From: Roseococcus pinisoli
Lineage (GTDB): Bacteria; Pseudomonadota; Alphaproteobacteria; Acetobacterales; Acetobacteraceae
Direction of reading: 5' to 3'
Length of the DNA stretch: 64,000 bases
NCBI RefSeq assembly: GCF_018413645.1
Contig: NZ_JAHCDA010000001.1
Span: 1,426,001-1,490,000, forward strand
The notes under the pieces were generated by a model. The model saw only the letters and a list, made by a program, of their open reading frames with translations. It did not search any database and had not been told where the DNA came from. Of this stretch, positions 24,925-34,273 are shown one piece after another. The translations under genes were made by a program, and so were the position numbers. Numbering within the stretch: the stretch's first letter is position 1; every line of letters begins with the position of its first letter.

Positions 24925-27900
24925 TCAATGCGCCTTCGCGGCGTCCTCCTCGGACTCCTTGGCGCCGAAGCCGAACTTGCCCTTGATCCATTCGCGCGTG
25001 CTCTGGAACACCACGTAGAGCATCGGGATCATGAAGATGCCGAAGATCGACGCGGCGAGCATGCCGCCGAAGACCGGCAGGCCAACCGCCTGGCGCGAGA
25101 GCGCCGCGGCGCCCGTCGCCAGGATCAGCGGGACCAGGCCGAGGATGAAGGCGAAGCTCGTCATCATCACGGCACGGAACCGCATGCGGCTGCCCAGGAT
25201 GGCGGCCTCGCGGACGCTATGGCCTTCCTCTCGCCGCTCCTTCGCGAACTCGATGATCAGGATGCCGTTCTTCGCCGCGAGCGCGATGAGCACCACGAGG
25301 CCGATCTGCGCATAGACGTCGAGCGGCTTGCCCGCGATGTAGAGCGCGGCGAAGGAGCCGAGGCCGCCCACCGCGACCGAGAGCAACACCGGCACCGGGA
25401 TCGTCCAGCTCTCATAGAGCGCCACCAGGAAGAGATAGGCGAAGAGCAGCGCCAGCGCGATCAGGACGGCCGTCTGTCCGGAGGCCTGCTTCTCCTGGAA
25501 GGCGGTGCCCGTCCATTCGAAGCTGTAGCCCGAGGGCAGCACGCGGGCGGAGATCTCCTCCATCGCCCTCAGCGCGTCACCCGAGGAGACGCCCGGCCGG
25601 CCCTGGCCGTTCAGCGTCAGGCTTCGCGTGTTGTTGTAGCGCTGGATGGTCTGCGGCCCGAGCACGATCCGCACGTCGGCGAAGGCGCGCATCGGCACCA
25701 TCTGGCCGCGCGAATTGCGGACCTGCAGGCGCCAGATGTCCGGGATGTCGTCGCGGTCGGCGGCGACGGCCTGGATGTTCACCTGCCAGGTTCGGCCGAA
25801 GAGATTGAAGTCGTTGACGTAGAAGCCGCCGAGCGAGGCCTGCAGCGTGGTGAAGATGTCGCTGATGCGCACGCCGAGCGACTGCGCCTTGTCGCGGTCC
25901 ACGTCGAGGTAGAGCGACGGCGTGGTGGGCGAGAAGGTCGAGAAGACGCCGACGAGCCGCGGGTCGGCATTGGCCGCGCCCATCATGGCGAACATGACGC
26001 CGCCGAGCTCCACGGGGTCACGCCCCTCGAAGTCCTGCAGCTGGTACTCGAAGCCGCCGCCGGTGCCCAGGCCGATGATCGGCGGGATGTTGAAGGCGAA
26101 GACATTCGCGGTGCGGATGGCCTGCGCACCCTGGAAGACGCGGCCGATGCCGGCGAAGACCGAATCCTGCACCCGCGTGCGATCCGCGAAGGGCTTCATC
26201 CGGGCCACGATGAAGGCCGAGTTGGACTGCGCGCCGCCGTCGATGAGCGAGAAGCCGACGATGGCCAGGATGTTCTCGATCGCCTCGTTCTGCCGGAGCA
26301 TCTCCTCCACCTGGACGACCGCGTCGCGGGTGCGGACGACCGAGGAGCCCTGCGGCAGCTGGAGCTGGACGAAGAAGGCGCCCTGGTCCTCGGAGGGGAG
26401 GAAGCCCTGCGGCGTCTGGCGGCCCACCCAGTAGATGCTGAAGGCGAAGGCCGCCGTCAGCGCGAGGGAGAGCACCGCCAGCCGCACCAGCCGGGTGACG
26501 ATCCAGGCATAGCCGTCGCGCACCTTGTCGATCGCGCGCAGCACGTACTTGATCGGGCCGCGCTTGGGGCCGGTATGGCGCAGGAAGAGCGCGCAGAGGG
26601 CCGGGGACAGCGTCAGCGCGTTGATGGCCGAGATCACCATGGCCACGCTGATGGTGACGGCGAACTGCTTGAAGAGCTGGCCCGCGACGCCCGAGATCAG
26701 ACCGATCGGCACGAAGACCGAGAGCAGCACCAGGGTGATGGCGATGATGGGGCCGGTGATCTCGCCCATGGCCTTGATGGTGGCCTGGCTCGGCGTGAGC
26801 TCTGGATGCTCTTCCAGCACGCGCTCCACGTTCTCCACCACCACGATGGCGTCGTCGACCACGATGCCGATGGCGAGCACGAGGGCCAGCAGCGAGATGG
26901 TATTGGCCGTGAAGCCCAGGGCGAAGAGCACCGCGAAGGTGCCGATCAGGCTGACCGGCACCGCCACCACCGGAATGATGGTGGCCCGCAGCGAGCCGAG
27001 GAAGAGGTAGACGACGATGACGACGAGGAGGAAGGCCTCGATCAAGGTCTTGATCACCTCGTGCATCGTATCCAGCACGAATTCCGAGGTGTCGTAGACC
27101 ACCCGGTAGCCCATGCCCTGCGGGAAGCGCTGGGACAGCGACTGGAGCGACTGGCGCACCTCCTCGGCCACCTGCACGGCATTGGCGCCGGGCGAGAGGT
27201 AGACGCCCATTGTCACGGTCGGCTTGGTGTTGAGGCGGGCCTCCACGTCCATGCTGGCCGCGCCGAGCTCGACATTCGCCACGTCCCGCACGCGCAGCAC
27301 CGATCCGTCGGGATTGGCGCGGATGACGATATTGCCGAATTCCTCGGGCGAGACGAGGCGGCCCTGGGTCTGGATATTGAACTGGAACTGCTGGTCGTCG
27401 CCGATCGGCCGGGCGCCGATGCGCCCCGCCGCCGCCTGTACGTTCTGGGCCTGGATGGCGGAGATGATCTCGTTGGGCGAGACGTTGAGGTTGTTGAGGC
27501 GGTCCACCTCGAACCAGATGCGCATGGAGTAGTCGAGCGCGCCGAACATCTGCACGTCGCCCACGCCGGGCAGGCGGCGGAGCGTGTCCAGCATGTTGAT
27601 GGTGACGTAGTTGGACAGGAAAAGCGGGTCCTGCTCGCCGGATTCCGAGGTGACGGCGATGAACTGCAGCACGGCGGAGGACTGCTTGCGCACCGTGACG
27701 CCGCTGCGCTGCGCCTCCTGCGGCAGGCGCGACATGATGCTCTGCACCCGGTTGTTCACGTTCACCGTGTTGATGTCGGGATTGGTCCCGAGGGCGAAGG
27801 TGACCAGGAGCGTGTAGGTGCCGTCATTGGCGCTGTTGGAGCGCATGTAGAGCATGCGGTCCGAGCCGTTCACGGCGGATTCGATCGGCTGGGCGATCGT

Positions 27901-28080
27901 GGCCTCGACCACGGCGGCCGAGGCGCCCGGGTAGCGCGCGGTGACCTGGACCACCGGCGGCACGATCTCAGGGAACTGCGCCACCGGGATGGAGAGCAGG
28001 GAGAGCGCCCCCGCCAGCGTCATCACGATCGAGATGACGATGGCGAAGCGCGGGCGGCGGACGAAGATGGCGGAGAACAT
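24925..28080 (-). CDS. RND efflux permease (AcrB/MexB type), first system
   Basis: A 1051-residue inner-membrane proton/drug antiporter. Twelve helices with two large periplasmic loops are expected; the N-terminus [20 protein letters not shown] is the classic first helix. The proton-relay aspartates are at 409-410 in [31 protein letters not shown] and the [15 protein letters not shown] helix are also typical. It is 6 bases after its membrane-fusion partner. No TolC-type outer-membrane gene is near, so it must borrow one. Substrates are unknown. Confidence 0.95.
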   Translation of the reverse strand: MFSAIFVRRPRFAIVISIVMTLAGALSLLSIPVAQFPEIVPPVVQVTARYPGASAAVVEATIAQPIESAVNGSDRMLYMRSNSANDGTYTLLVTFALGTNPDINTVNVNNRVQSIMSRLPQEAQRSGVTVRKQSSAVLQFIAVTSESGEQDPLFLSNYVTINMLDTLRRLPGVGDVQMFGALDYSMRIWFEVDRLNNLNVSPNEIISAIQAQNVQAAAGRIGARPIGDDQQFQFNIQTQGRLVSPEEFGNIVIRANPDGSVLRVRDVANVELGAASMDVEARLNTKPTVTMGVYLSPGANAVQVAEEVRQSLQSLSQRFPQGMGYRVVYDTSEFVLDTMHEVIKTLIEAFLLVVIVVYLFLGSLRATIIPVVAVPVSLIGTFAVLFALGFTANTISLLALVLAIGIVVDDAIVVVENVERVLEEHPELTPSQATIKAMGEITGPIIAITLVLLSVFVPIGLISGVAGQLFKQFAVTISVAMVISAINALTLSPALCALFLRHTGPKRGPIKYVLRAIDKVRDGYAWIVTRLVRLAVLSLALTAAFAFSIYWVGRQTPQGFLPSEDQGAFFVQLQLPQGSSVVRTRDAVVQVEEMLRQNEAIENILAIVGFSLIDGGAQSNSAFIVARMKPFADRTRVQDSVFAGIGRVFQGAQAIRTANVFAFNIPPIIGLGTGGGFEYQLQDFEGRDPVELGGVMFAMMGAANADPRLVGVFSTFSPTTPSLYLDVDRDKAQSLGVRISDIFTTLQASLGGFYVNDFNLFGRTWQVNIQAVAADRDDIPDIWRLQVRNSRGQMVPMRAFADVRIVLGPQTIQRYNNTRSLTLNGQGRPGVSSGDALRAMEEISARVLPSGYSFEWTGTAFQEKQASGQTAVLIALALLFAYLFLVALYESWTIPVPVLLSVAVGGLGSFAALYIAGKPLDVYAQIGLVVLIALAAKNGILIIEFAKERREEGHSVREAAILGSRMRFRAVMMTSFAFILGLVPLILATGAAALSRQAVGLPVFGGMLAASIFGIFMIPMLYVVFQSTREWIKGKFGFGAKESEEDAAKAH

Positions 28081-28086
28081 GTCCGA

Positions 28087-29265
28087 TCAGCCCGGCCGGC
28101 CCGCGGGGGCGCCGGGTCGCGGGGCGCTGGCGGGGGCGGGATTCACGACCTGTCCGGGGCGGATGCGCTGGATGCCCTCGGTCACCACGCGGTCGCCGGG
28201 CTGGAGGCCGCTCTCGATCGTGGCGGCCTCGGCGGTGCTGCTGCCCATGCGGATGTTGCGCCGCTGGGCCTTGTTCTCGTTGTCCACGACGTAGACGAAG
28301 AAGCCCTGCTGGTCCTGCGCCACGGCGGCGCGCGGGATCACGATGGCCTGGACGGGCTCCGCACCCTCCAGCAGCACGGTGACGAACTGGCCGTCGATCA
28401 GCGAGCGCGCGCCGGGCTGGCCGGGCTGGGCACCCTGCCGGATGGGATTGGGGATGCTGGCGCGGATCAGCAACGAATCGGTGTCGCGGCTGACGGAGGT
28501 GTCGATGAAGTCGATATGGCCGACCTGATCATAGACGCTGCCATCCACCCGGCGGATGCGGACCACCACGGCGGAGGTACCGCCCCGCCCCTCGTAGCGG
28601 TTCCGCAGTTCGATCGCGGTGCGCTGGGGGATCGTGAAGGCGATGCGCATCGGGTCCTGGCTGACGATGGTCGCCAGGGGCTCGCTCTGCGGGGAGACGA
28701 CGTTGCCGGGGGTATAGGTGCTGCGCCCGATGGCCCCGGCGATGGGCGCGGTGATGTCGGCGTAGGCGAGGTTGATTTCGGCGATGCGGACGGCGGCTTG
28801 CGCCCCCAGCAGCTGGGCCGAGCTCGTACGCTCGGACGCCACGGCATTGTCGAGGGCCACCTGGGTGCCGGCGCCGGTGGAGCGCAGGTCCCGCGCACGG
28901 GTCAGGGCGACGCGGGCATTGGCCAGGCTGGCCTCGGCCGAGGCGACGTTGGCACGCGCCTGGTCGAGCTGCGCCTCGAAGGGCGCGTGCTCGATCCGGT
29001 AGAGGGGGGCGCCTTCCTCGACCTCGGTGCCCTCGGTGAAGTGCCGGGCCTCGAGGAAGCCTGTGATCCGGGCGCGGATGTCGACGCGGTTGATCGCCTC
29101 CACCCGGCCGATGAACTCGGTGCTCTCGGTGACGGGCCGGCGCGTGGCCTCGACGATGCCGACCGCCGGCGGTGGCCCCCCCGGCATCTGCGCATGGGCG
29201 ACCGGGGCCTGTGCCAGGGCGAGGAGGGCAAAGCCCATGACGAGGGGAGCAACCTGAAGTCGCAT
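28087..29265 (-). CDS. RND periplasmic adaptor (membrane-fusion) subunit, first system
   Basis: A 392-residue AcrA/MexA-like adaptor. A signal peptide (ending near 25, VAHA then QMPGG) is followed by the split lipoyl domain (RVEAINRVDIRARITGFLEA and ADITAPIAGAIGRSTYTPGN), a coiled-coil hairpin between them, and the barrel domains. The final proline/alanine tail is disordered. No lipobox cysteine is seen, so it would be soluble or loosely membrane-bound. No regulator gene lies upstream; 240 bases separate it from the next gene. Confidence 0.92.
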   Translation of the reverse strand: MRLQVAPLVMGFALLALAQAPVAHAQMPGGPPPAVGIVEATRRPVTESTEFIGRVEAINRVDIRARITGFLEARHFTEGTEVEEGAPLYRIEHAPFEAQLDQARANVASAEASLANARVALTRARDLRSTGAGTQVALDNAVASERTSSAQLLGAQAAVRIAEINLAYADITAPIAGAIGRSTYTPGNVVSPQSEPLATIVSQDPMRIAFTIPQRTAIELRNRYEGRGGTSAVVVRIRRVDGSVYDQVGHIDFIDTSVSRDTDSLLIRASIPNPIRQGAQPGQPGARSLIDGQFVTVLLEGAEPVQAIVIPRAAVAQDQQGFFVYVVDNENKAQRRNIRMGSSTAEAATIESGLQPGDRVVTEGIQRIRPGQVVNPAPASAPRPGAPAGRPG

Positions 29266-29505
29266 GAGTGTCCTACACCTCTAGCCGTCGAATGGCGTGT
29301 ATGAGCATGGCAAATTTGCCGCAAGGTCAAGCTTCCTGCGGCGGTGCGGAATCAGATCGGAGGCGCTCCCGGACCTGCCCACCCCGGCCTCCTACGGGGG
29401 AGGGCAGGCAGGGGGCGGATTCGCCGAATATCGCGGCCCGGCCGGCTTGAACTCCCACCGGGGACCCCGAACTTCAAGGGGCCAGGAAACACGAAAGGCC
29501 CCCAC

Positions 29506-29709
29506 ATGACCGACCAGTCGACTCTTGTGGAGCAGCGCATCCGGGAGACGGCCTATCGTCTCTGGGAAGAGGCGGGACGGCCCGAGGGCCAGGAGCAGCA
29601 TTTCTGGCTCCAGGCAGAGGCGGAGATCCGCCGCCAGGAAACGCAGCTCGACCGGGCGCTCGCCGACAGCTTTCCCGCCAGCGATCCGGTGTCATCCGGC
29701 AGTGCCTGA
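29506..29709 (+). CDS. DUF2934 small protein
   Basis: A 67-residue soluble protein. IRETAYRLWEEAGRPEGQEQ at 11-30 followed by HFWLQAEAEI is the DUF2934 pattern seen in many alphaproteobacteria, often near stress genes; function unknown. An acidic, helical protein with no cysteine. It is alone on its strand, with AAAGG before the ATG, and has no visible promoter or terminator beyond the short gaps. Confidence 0.83.
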   Translation: MTDQSTLVEQRIRETAYRLWEEAGRPEGQEQHFWLQAEAEIRRQETQLDRALADSFPASDPVSSGSA

Positions 29710-29830
29710 GCCACAACCGCCTTGCACCTCGGCACGGTGGGGGAATGACCTGCGGTTGGCGCCGCCATCTACTGATCCGGCGGCCTCTGTCTCCGGGTGA
29801 TCGGGCTGAGTGAAGTTCCGGGAGCCTCCG

Positions 29831-30445
29831 TCAGGCTGGCCCCGCGACCCATGCCTTCCAGGGCGGCCAGCGCATGAAGGCCTGGGCGATCAGCGCATAG
29901 CCCTGCTCGTTGGGATGAGCGCCGTCGCCCGCCGCGACCTCGCGCGCCCACGCCTCGGAGGTGCGGGCGATATCAATGACCGGCAAGAACGGTATGCCCA
30001 ATCGATCACAGAGCCCGGCAAATCGTAGGGAGAGCTCCGCCGTCCGCGCATCGACAATCGGGTCGCAGATGGGCAGGGGGCCGACCATCAGCGTGGGGCG
30101 CCAGGCCCTCGCGGCAGCGAGGATAGCCTCCGCATTCGTGAGGGTGCGATCGGGCGCCACACGCGGCGCGCCGTCGCTGCCGGGGCAGGCGTCATTGGTG
30201 CCGAAGGAGAAGACCAGGCGCCCGTCATGATCGGCCGGAAGCCGGCCTTTCGCCTCGCTTTCCCAGCGCTTCAGCACGTCTTCGCTGGTGTCGCGGCGGA
30301 TGCCCAGATTGTAGCAGGTGATGTCGCGCCCGCCGCGTCGCGCGGCGGCGCAGGCGCGCCCCACCCAGCCCAGGCAGGCGTCGTCGCCGGTGCCGTTGAC
30401 CATGCTGTCGCCGAAGAAGCAGAGGCGGAGAGGGGAGCTCGTCAT
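29831..30445 (-). CDS. SGNH/GDSL-family hydrolase
   Basis: A 204-residue cytoplasmic esterase-like protein. The nucleophile motif FFGDSMVNG has serine at 14; block II glycine is in NLGIRRD; block III asparagine is in GTND at 82-85; and block V holds the DGAHPN pair near 176-181. All four catalytic residues of the lysophospholipase L1/acetylxylan-esterase-like fold are kept. No signal peptide, so it likely acts on soluble acyl esters. It diverges from the CoxL-like gene across 93 bases. Confidence 0.87.
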   Translation of the reverse strand: MTSSPLRLCFFGDSMVNGTGDDACLGWVGRACAAARRGGRDITCYNLGIRRDTSEDVLKRWESEAKGRLPADHDGRLVFSFGTNDACPGSDGAPRVAPDRTLTNAEAILAAARAWRPTLMVGPLPICDPIVDARTAELSLRFAGLCDRLGIPFLPVIDIARTSEAWAREVAAGDGAHPNEQGYALIAQAFMRWPPWKAWVAGPA

Positions 30446-30494
30446 CCCTGGATTTCAGCACGCGAAGAAAGTTTCCGTCCCCCTTTTCCTTTGG

Positions 30495-30516
30495 CGCATC
30501 ATCGTCAGATGATGCG
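30495..30516. promoter_or_regulatory. Perfect inverted repeat between divergent SGNH and CoxL-like genes
   Basis: CGCATCATC and GATGATGCG form a perfect 9-bp inverted repeat with a GTCA loop, in the 93-base gap between two divergent genes and 22 bases before the CoxL-like ATG. It could be an operator or a leader hairpin. Confidence 0.5.
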
Positions 30517-30538
30517 GTGAAAAGGTGAGGGAAATCCC

Positions 30539-32857
30539 ATGGCGAAGTTCGGATTGAGCCAGTCGGTTCGGCGCGTCGAGGATCCGCGTCTGCTGAAGGG
30601 CAACGGCCTCTATACCGGCGACATCCAGGTGCCGGGCGAGACGCACGCCTATGTGCTGCGCAGCCCGCACGCCCATGCGCGCATCCTCTCCATCGACACG
30701 GCCGAGGCGAAGGCCATGCCGGGCGTGGTCGGGGTCTTCACACAGGCCGACATGGTCGCGGACGGCGTGGGCGAGGTGCCCTGCGTGATCCCGATGAAGA
30801 ACATCGACGGCAGCAGCCGCGCCGAGACGCCGCATTTCGCGCTTGCCAAGGATGCGGTGCGCCATGTGGGCGACGGCGTGGCGCTGGTCATCGCCGAGAC
30901 GCCCGAAGCCGCGCGCGATGCCGGCGAGGCCATCCTGGTCGACTACGACATCCTGCCCTCGGTCACGGAGCTGGCGACGGCCACCGAGGCCGGCCAGCCG
31001 CTGGTCTGGCCCGGCGCGAAGAACAACATCTGCTTCGACTGGTCCGTCGGCGACAAGGCGAAGGTGGACGCGCTCTTCGCCCAGGCCGCGCATGTGACCA
31101 GCCTCACCGTGGTGAACAACCGCGTCGTGGTCGCGAGCATGGAGGCCCGCGCGGCGCTGGCGCAATACGATGCGGCGGCGGGCAGCTGGACGCTGCACAC
31201 CAACACCCAGGGCGCCTGGCAGGTGAAGGACATGCTGGCCGGCGTCTTCGGCCAGGAGGCCGACAGGTTCCGCGTGGTGACCACGGATGTGGGCGGCGGC
31301 TTCGGCATGAAGCTCTTCCTCTACGCCGAGCACGTGCTGACCTGCTTCGCCGCCCGTAAGGTCGGGCGCCCCGTGAAGTGGGTTTCCGAACGCACCGAGG
31401 CCTTCCAGTCCGACAGCCAGGGCCGCGACAACGTGACCCTGGGCGAGCTGGCGCTGGATGCCGGCGGCAAGTTCCTCGCCATGCGGACACGCAACCTGGC
31501 GGGCATGGGCGCCTATCTCTCCAACTACGCGCCCTTCATCCCGACCGGGGCGGGCACCAAGGTGCTGGCGAGCGTCTATGGCTTCCAGGCCATCTACGCG
31601 CATGTCATCGGCGTGCTGACGAATACCGTGCCGGTGGACGCCTATCGCGGCGCAGGACGGCCGGAATCCAACTACCTGGTCGAACGGCTGATCGACACCG
31701 CCGCGCGCGAGATCGGCGTGGACCGGATCGAGCTGCGCCGGCGCAACATGGTCCCCTCCAGCGCCATGCCCTACGTCTCCGCGATGGGTCAGCGTTACGA
31801 CAGCGGCGAGTTCGCCATGCTGATGGAGGAGGCGCTGAAGCGTCTCGACTGGCAGGGCTTCCCCGCACGCAAGGCGGAGGCGGCCCGGCGCGGCAAGAAG
31901 CGCGGGATCGGCATCGCCTATTACCTCGAGGCCACCGGCGGCGCGGCGACCGAGAACGCCTCGGTGAAGTTCGCCGAGGACGGCTTCGTGGACGTCTATG
32001 TCGGCACGCAGAGCACCGGCCAGGGCCACGAGACGGCCTATGTCATGCTCACCGCGCACGAGCTCGGCATTCCCATGGACAAGATCCGCATCAAGCAGGG
32101 CGATAGCGACACCCTGCCCTCCGGCGGCGGCACGGGCGGCGCGCGCAGCCTCTATTCCGAGGGGCAGGCGATCCTGGTGACGACGGCCTCGGTCATCGAG
32201 AAGGGCCGGCAGGCGGCGTCCGAGATCCTGGAGACGGCACTGATCGACATCGAGTTCGACCGAGCGCGCGGCTTCCGCGTCGTCGGCACGGATCGCGAGA
32301 TCGGCATCCTCGACCTCGCGGCGCAGCAGCGCGCGCGCATCGCGGCGGGCGAGGACACGATCCTGCTGGACGCGCTGGAGATCGCGAATATCGACAACCA
32401 CACCTTCCCGAACGGCTGCCACGGCGCCGAGGTGGAGGTCGATCCGGATACGGGCATGATCCGCTTCGAGAAGTATGTGGTGGTGGACGATGTGGGCCAT
32501 GCGCTGAACCCGCTGATCGTGCGCGGCCAGGTGCATGGCGGCGTGGCCCAGGGCATCGGCCAGGCCTTCATGGAGCGCACTTCCTACGACCCCGAGAGCG
32601 GGCAGCTCCTCTCCGCCAGCTTCATGGACTATGCCCTGCCGCGCGCCGAGGACCTGCCGAGCATCGAGGTCGAGCTGATGTCGGTGCCCTGCGAGACCAA
32701 TCCGCTGGGCGTGAAGGGTGCGGGCGAGGCGGGTGCCGTGGGTTCGCCGCCGGCGGTCGTGAATGCGCTGGTGGATGCGCTGGCGGATTCCGGCGTGCGG
32801 ACCATCGACATGCCGGCCACGCCCGAGGTCGTGTGGAAGGCGCTACGGGCCGCGTAA
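30539..32857 (+). CDS. Xanthine dehydrogenase/CoxL-like molybdenum hydroxylase large subunit (form II)
   Basis: A 772-residue molybdopterin-cytosine-dinucleotide binding subunit. The N-terminal VRRVEDPRLLKGNGLYTGDI, the active-site loop AYRGAGRPESNYLVERLID and the C-terminal GVKGAGEAGAVGSPPAVVNA are the family signatures. The loop AYRGAGR is the form II type, not the AYxCSFR of true CO dehydrogenase, so the substrate is probably an aldehyde or aromatic N-heterocycle. Normally it needs an FAD subunit and a 2Fe-2S subunit; neither lies next to it. RBS AAAGGTGAGG precedes the ATG. Confidence 0.9.
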   Translation: MAKFGLSQSVRRVEDPRLLKGNGLYTGDIQVPGETHAYVLRSPHAHARILSIDTAEAKAMPGVVGVFTQADMVADGVGEVPCVIPMKNIDGSSRAETPHFALAKDAVRHVGDGVALVIAETPEAARDAGEAILVDYDILPSVTELATATEAGQPLVWPGAKNNICFDWSVGDKAKVDALFAQAAHVTSLTVVNNRVVVASMEARAALAQYDAAAGSWTLHTNTQGAWQVKDMLAGVFGQEADRFRVVTTDVGGGFGMKLFLYAEHVLTCFAARKVGRPVKWVSERTEAFQSDSQGRDNVTLGELALDAGGKFLAMRTRNLAGMGAYLSNYAPFIPTGAGTKVLASVYGFQAIYAHVIGVLTNTVPVDAYRGAGRPESNYLVERLIDTAAREIGVDRIELRRRNMVPSSAMPYVSAMGQRYDSGEFAMLMEEALKRLDWQGFPARKAEAARRGKKRGIGIAYYLEATGGAATENASVKFAEDGFVDVYVGTQSTGQGHETAYVMLTAHELGIPMDKIRIKQGDSDTLPSGGGTGGARSLYSEGQAILVTTASVIEKGRQAASEILETALIDIEFDRARGFRVVGTDREIGILDLAAQQRARIAAGEDTILLDALEIANIDNHTFPNGCHGAEVEVDPDTGMIRFEKYVVVDDVGHALNPLIVRGQVHGGVAQGIGQAFMERTSYDPESGQLLSASFMDYALPRAEDLPSIEVELMSVPCETNPLGVKGAGEAGAVGSPPAVVNALVDALADSGVRTIDMPATPEVVWKALRAA

Positions 32858-32891
32858 GCAGGGGGCGGCCCTCAGCGCGAAGCCGCGCCGG

Positions 32892-33344
32892 TCAGCTGCC
32901 CGGCGCTTCCAGCGGCACGCCTTCGGAGCCATGGCTGCCCGAGCGGTAGCGATGGGTGGAGGCACCGAAGGCGATCAGGTTGCCTTCCTCGTCCTTCACC
33001 TCGCCGCGGGCGAAGAAGATGTTGCGGCCGGCGGTAACCACGCGCCCCTCGGCGATCAGCCGAGTGCCGATCCGGGCCTGGCCCGTGAAGCGCGTGTCGA
33101 GATCGAGCGTGACGGCCAGCCGCGTGCGGCCGGGGAAGGGGCAGTAGAGGCCGGCGAAGGCGTTGCACTGGTCGAGCAGGGCCAGCATCACGCCGCCATG
33201 CACGATGCCCGAGCGGTTCGCATGCATCGGCCCCGGCAGGCAGGTCAGCCGTGCCAGGCCCTCCTCCCAGGACAGCATCGAGACGCCCATGAGGTCGTGG
33301 AAGGGCGAGAGCGCCTGGGCGCGGAGATGATCGGTCAGGTCCAT
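32892..33344 (-). CDS. PaaI-family hotdog thioesterase
   Basis: A 150-residue acyl-CoA thioesterase. NRSGIVHGGVMLALLDQCNA (near 44-63) is the hotdog-fold catalytic helix with the HGG-x-x-x-x-L-x-D/E pattern; the aspartate of LLDQ is the likely base. The following LDTRFTGQARIGTRLIAEGRV strand also fits. It hydrolyses short or aromatic acyl-CoA esters in the cytoplasm; the exact substrate is not clear. It is convergent with the CoxL-like gene. Confidence 0.87.
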   Translation of the reverse strand: MDLTDHLRAQALSPFHDLMGVSMLSWEEGLARLTCLPGPMHANRSGIVHGGVMLALLDQCNAFAGLYCPFPGRTRLAVTLDLDTRFTGQARIGTRLIAEGRVVTAGRNIFFARGEVKDEEGNLIAFGASTHRYRSGSHGSEGVPLEAPGS

Positions 33345-33406
33345 GCAGGAGGCGTCGGGCAGGAAAAGGATCGCGTCAAGCCGGGGGCGGTGAGGGCCGG
33401 GCGGCG

Positions 33407-34273
33407 CTAGTTGATCACCAGCTCCTGCAGCGCGGCTTCCATCTCCTGGAAAGTCGGCATCACGTTCGAAGGCGCCACCTTGCGTCCCGTCTCGATGGAG
33501 ACCTGCGGTGCATTGCCATGCAGATGCGCGACGATGACGGCGCGGATCACCTCGTAATAGGGAGCCTCCTCCTCGACGATGCTCTTCAGCCGCGCGGCGA
33601 GGGGCCCCACCATTCCATAGGCCAGCAGGACGCCGAGGAAGGTGCCGACCAGCGCGCCGCCGATCATGGCGCCGAGCACGGCGGGCGGCTGGTCGATGGC
33701 GGCCATGGTTTTGATGACGCCCAGCACCGCCGCGACGATGCCGAGCGCCGGCAGCGCATCCGCGATGTTCTGCATGGCATGCGAGGGGTGCAGCTCCTCC
33801 TCGCGGATCTTCTTGAGCTCCCGCGCCATGGTGTCCTCGATCTGGTGCGGGTCGTCGGCGTTCATGCCGACCATGCGGAGGTAGTCGCAGATCAGCACCG
33901 TCGCGTGATGATCCGCGCGGATGCTCGGGAATTTGGCGAAGGCGGCACTTTCCTCCGGCTTCTCGATATGCGGCTCGAGCGCCAGTGCGCCCTTGGTCTG
34001 CGCCAGCCGCACGAAGTAGTAGAGCAGCGAGAGAAGCGCGGTGTAATCCTCCTTTCGGAAGCGCGGGCCCCTCATGATTTTCCCGAGGCCCGCGAAGGCG
34101 TGCTTCACCTCGCCCATGGAATTGGCCATCAGGAAGGCGCCGATCGCGGCGCCGCCGATGATCATCATCTCATAGGGCAGGGCGTGCAGGATGATGCCGA
34201 ACTTGCCGCCCGCCACGGTGTAGCCGCCGAAGACCATCGCCAGCAGGAACAGGAAGCCGAGGAGAGTCGTCAC
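33407..34273 (-). CDS. motA: Flagellar motor stator protein MotA
   Basis: A 288-residue four-helix membrane protein that couples proton flow to flagellar rotation. The start is GTG at 34273, overlapping the motB stop as GTGA and giving VTTLLGFLFLLAMVFGGYTV, the proper first helix. LPALGIVAAVLGVIKTM is helix 3 with the conserved proline, and GTFLGVLLAYGMVGPLA is helix 4. The cytoplasmic loop REEELHPSHAMQNIADALP precedes helix 3. No other flagellar gene is in the window, and gene order here is motB then motA. Confidence 0.93.
   Translation of the reverse strand: MTTLLGFLFLLAMVFGGYTVAGGKFGIILHALPYEMMIIGGAAIGAFLMANSMGEVKHAFAGLGKIMRGPRFRKEDYTALLSLLYYFVRLAQTKGALALEPHIEKPEESAAFAKFPSIRADHHATVLICDYLRMVGMNADDPHQIEDTMARELKKIREEELHPSHAMQNIADALPALGIVAAVLGVIKTMAAIDQPPAVLGAMIGGALVGTFLGVLLAYGMVGPLAARLKSIVEEEAPYYEVIRAVIVAHLHGNAPQVSIETGRKVAPSNVMPTFQEMEAALQELVIN

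Noticed and set aside
24844-29304. A plus-strand open frame of 1486 codons over the first RND operon
   Set aside because: It is the mirror image of the real RND genes. High GC with biased third positions leaves antisense frames open; it has no domain and is full of His/Asp/Arg-rich low-complexity text.
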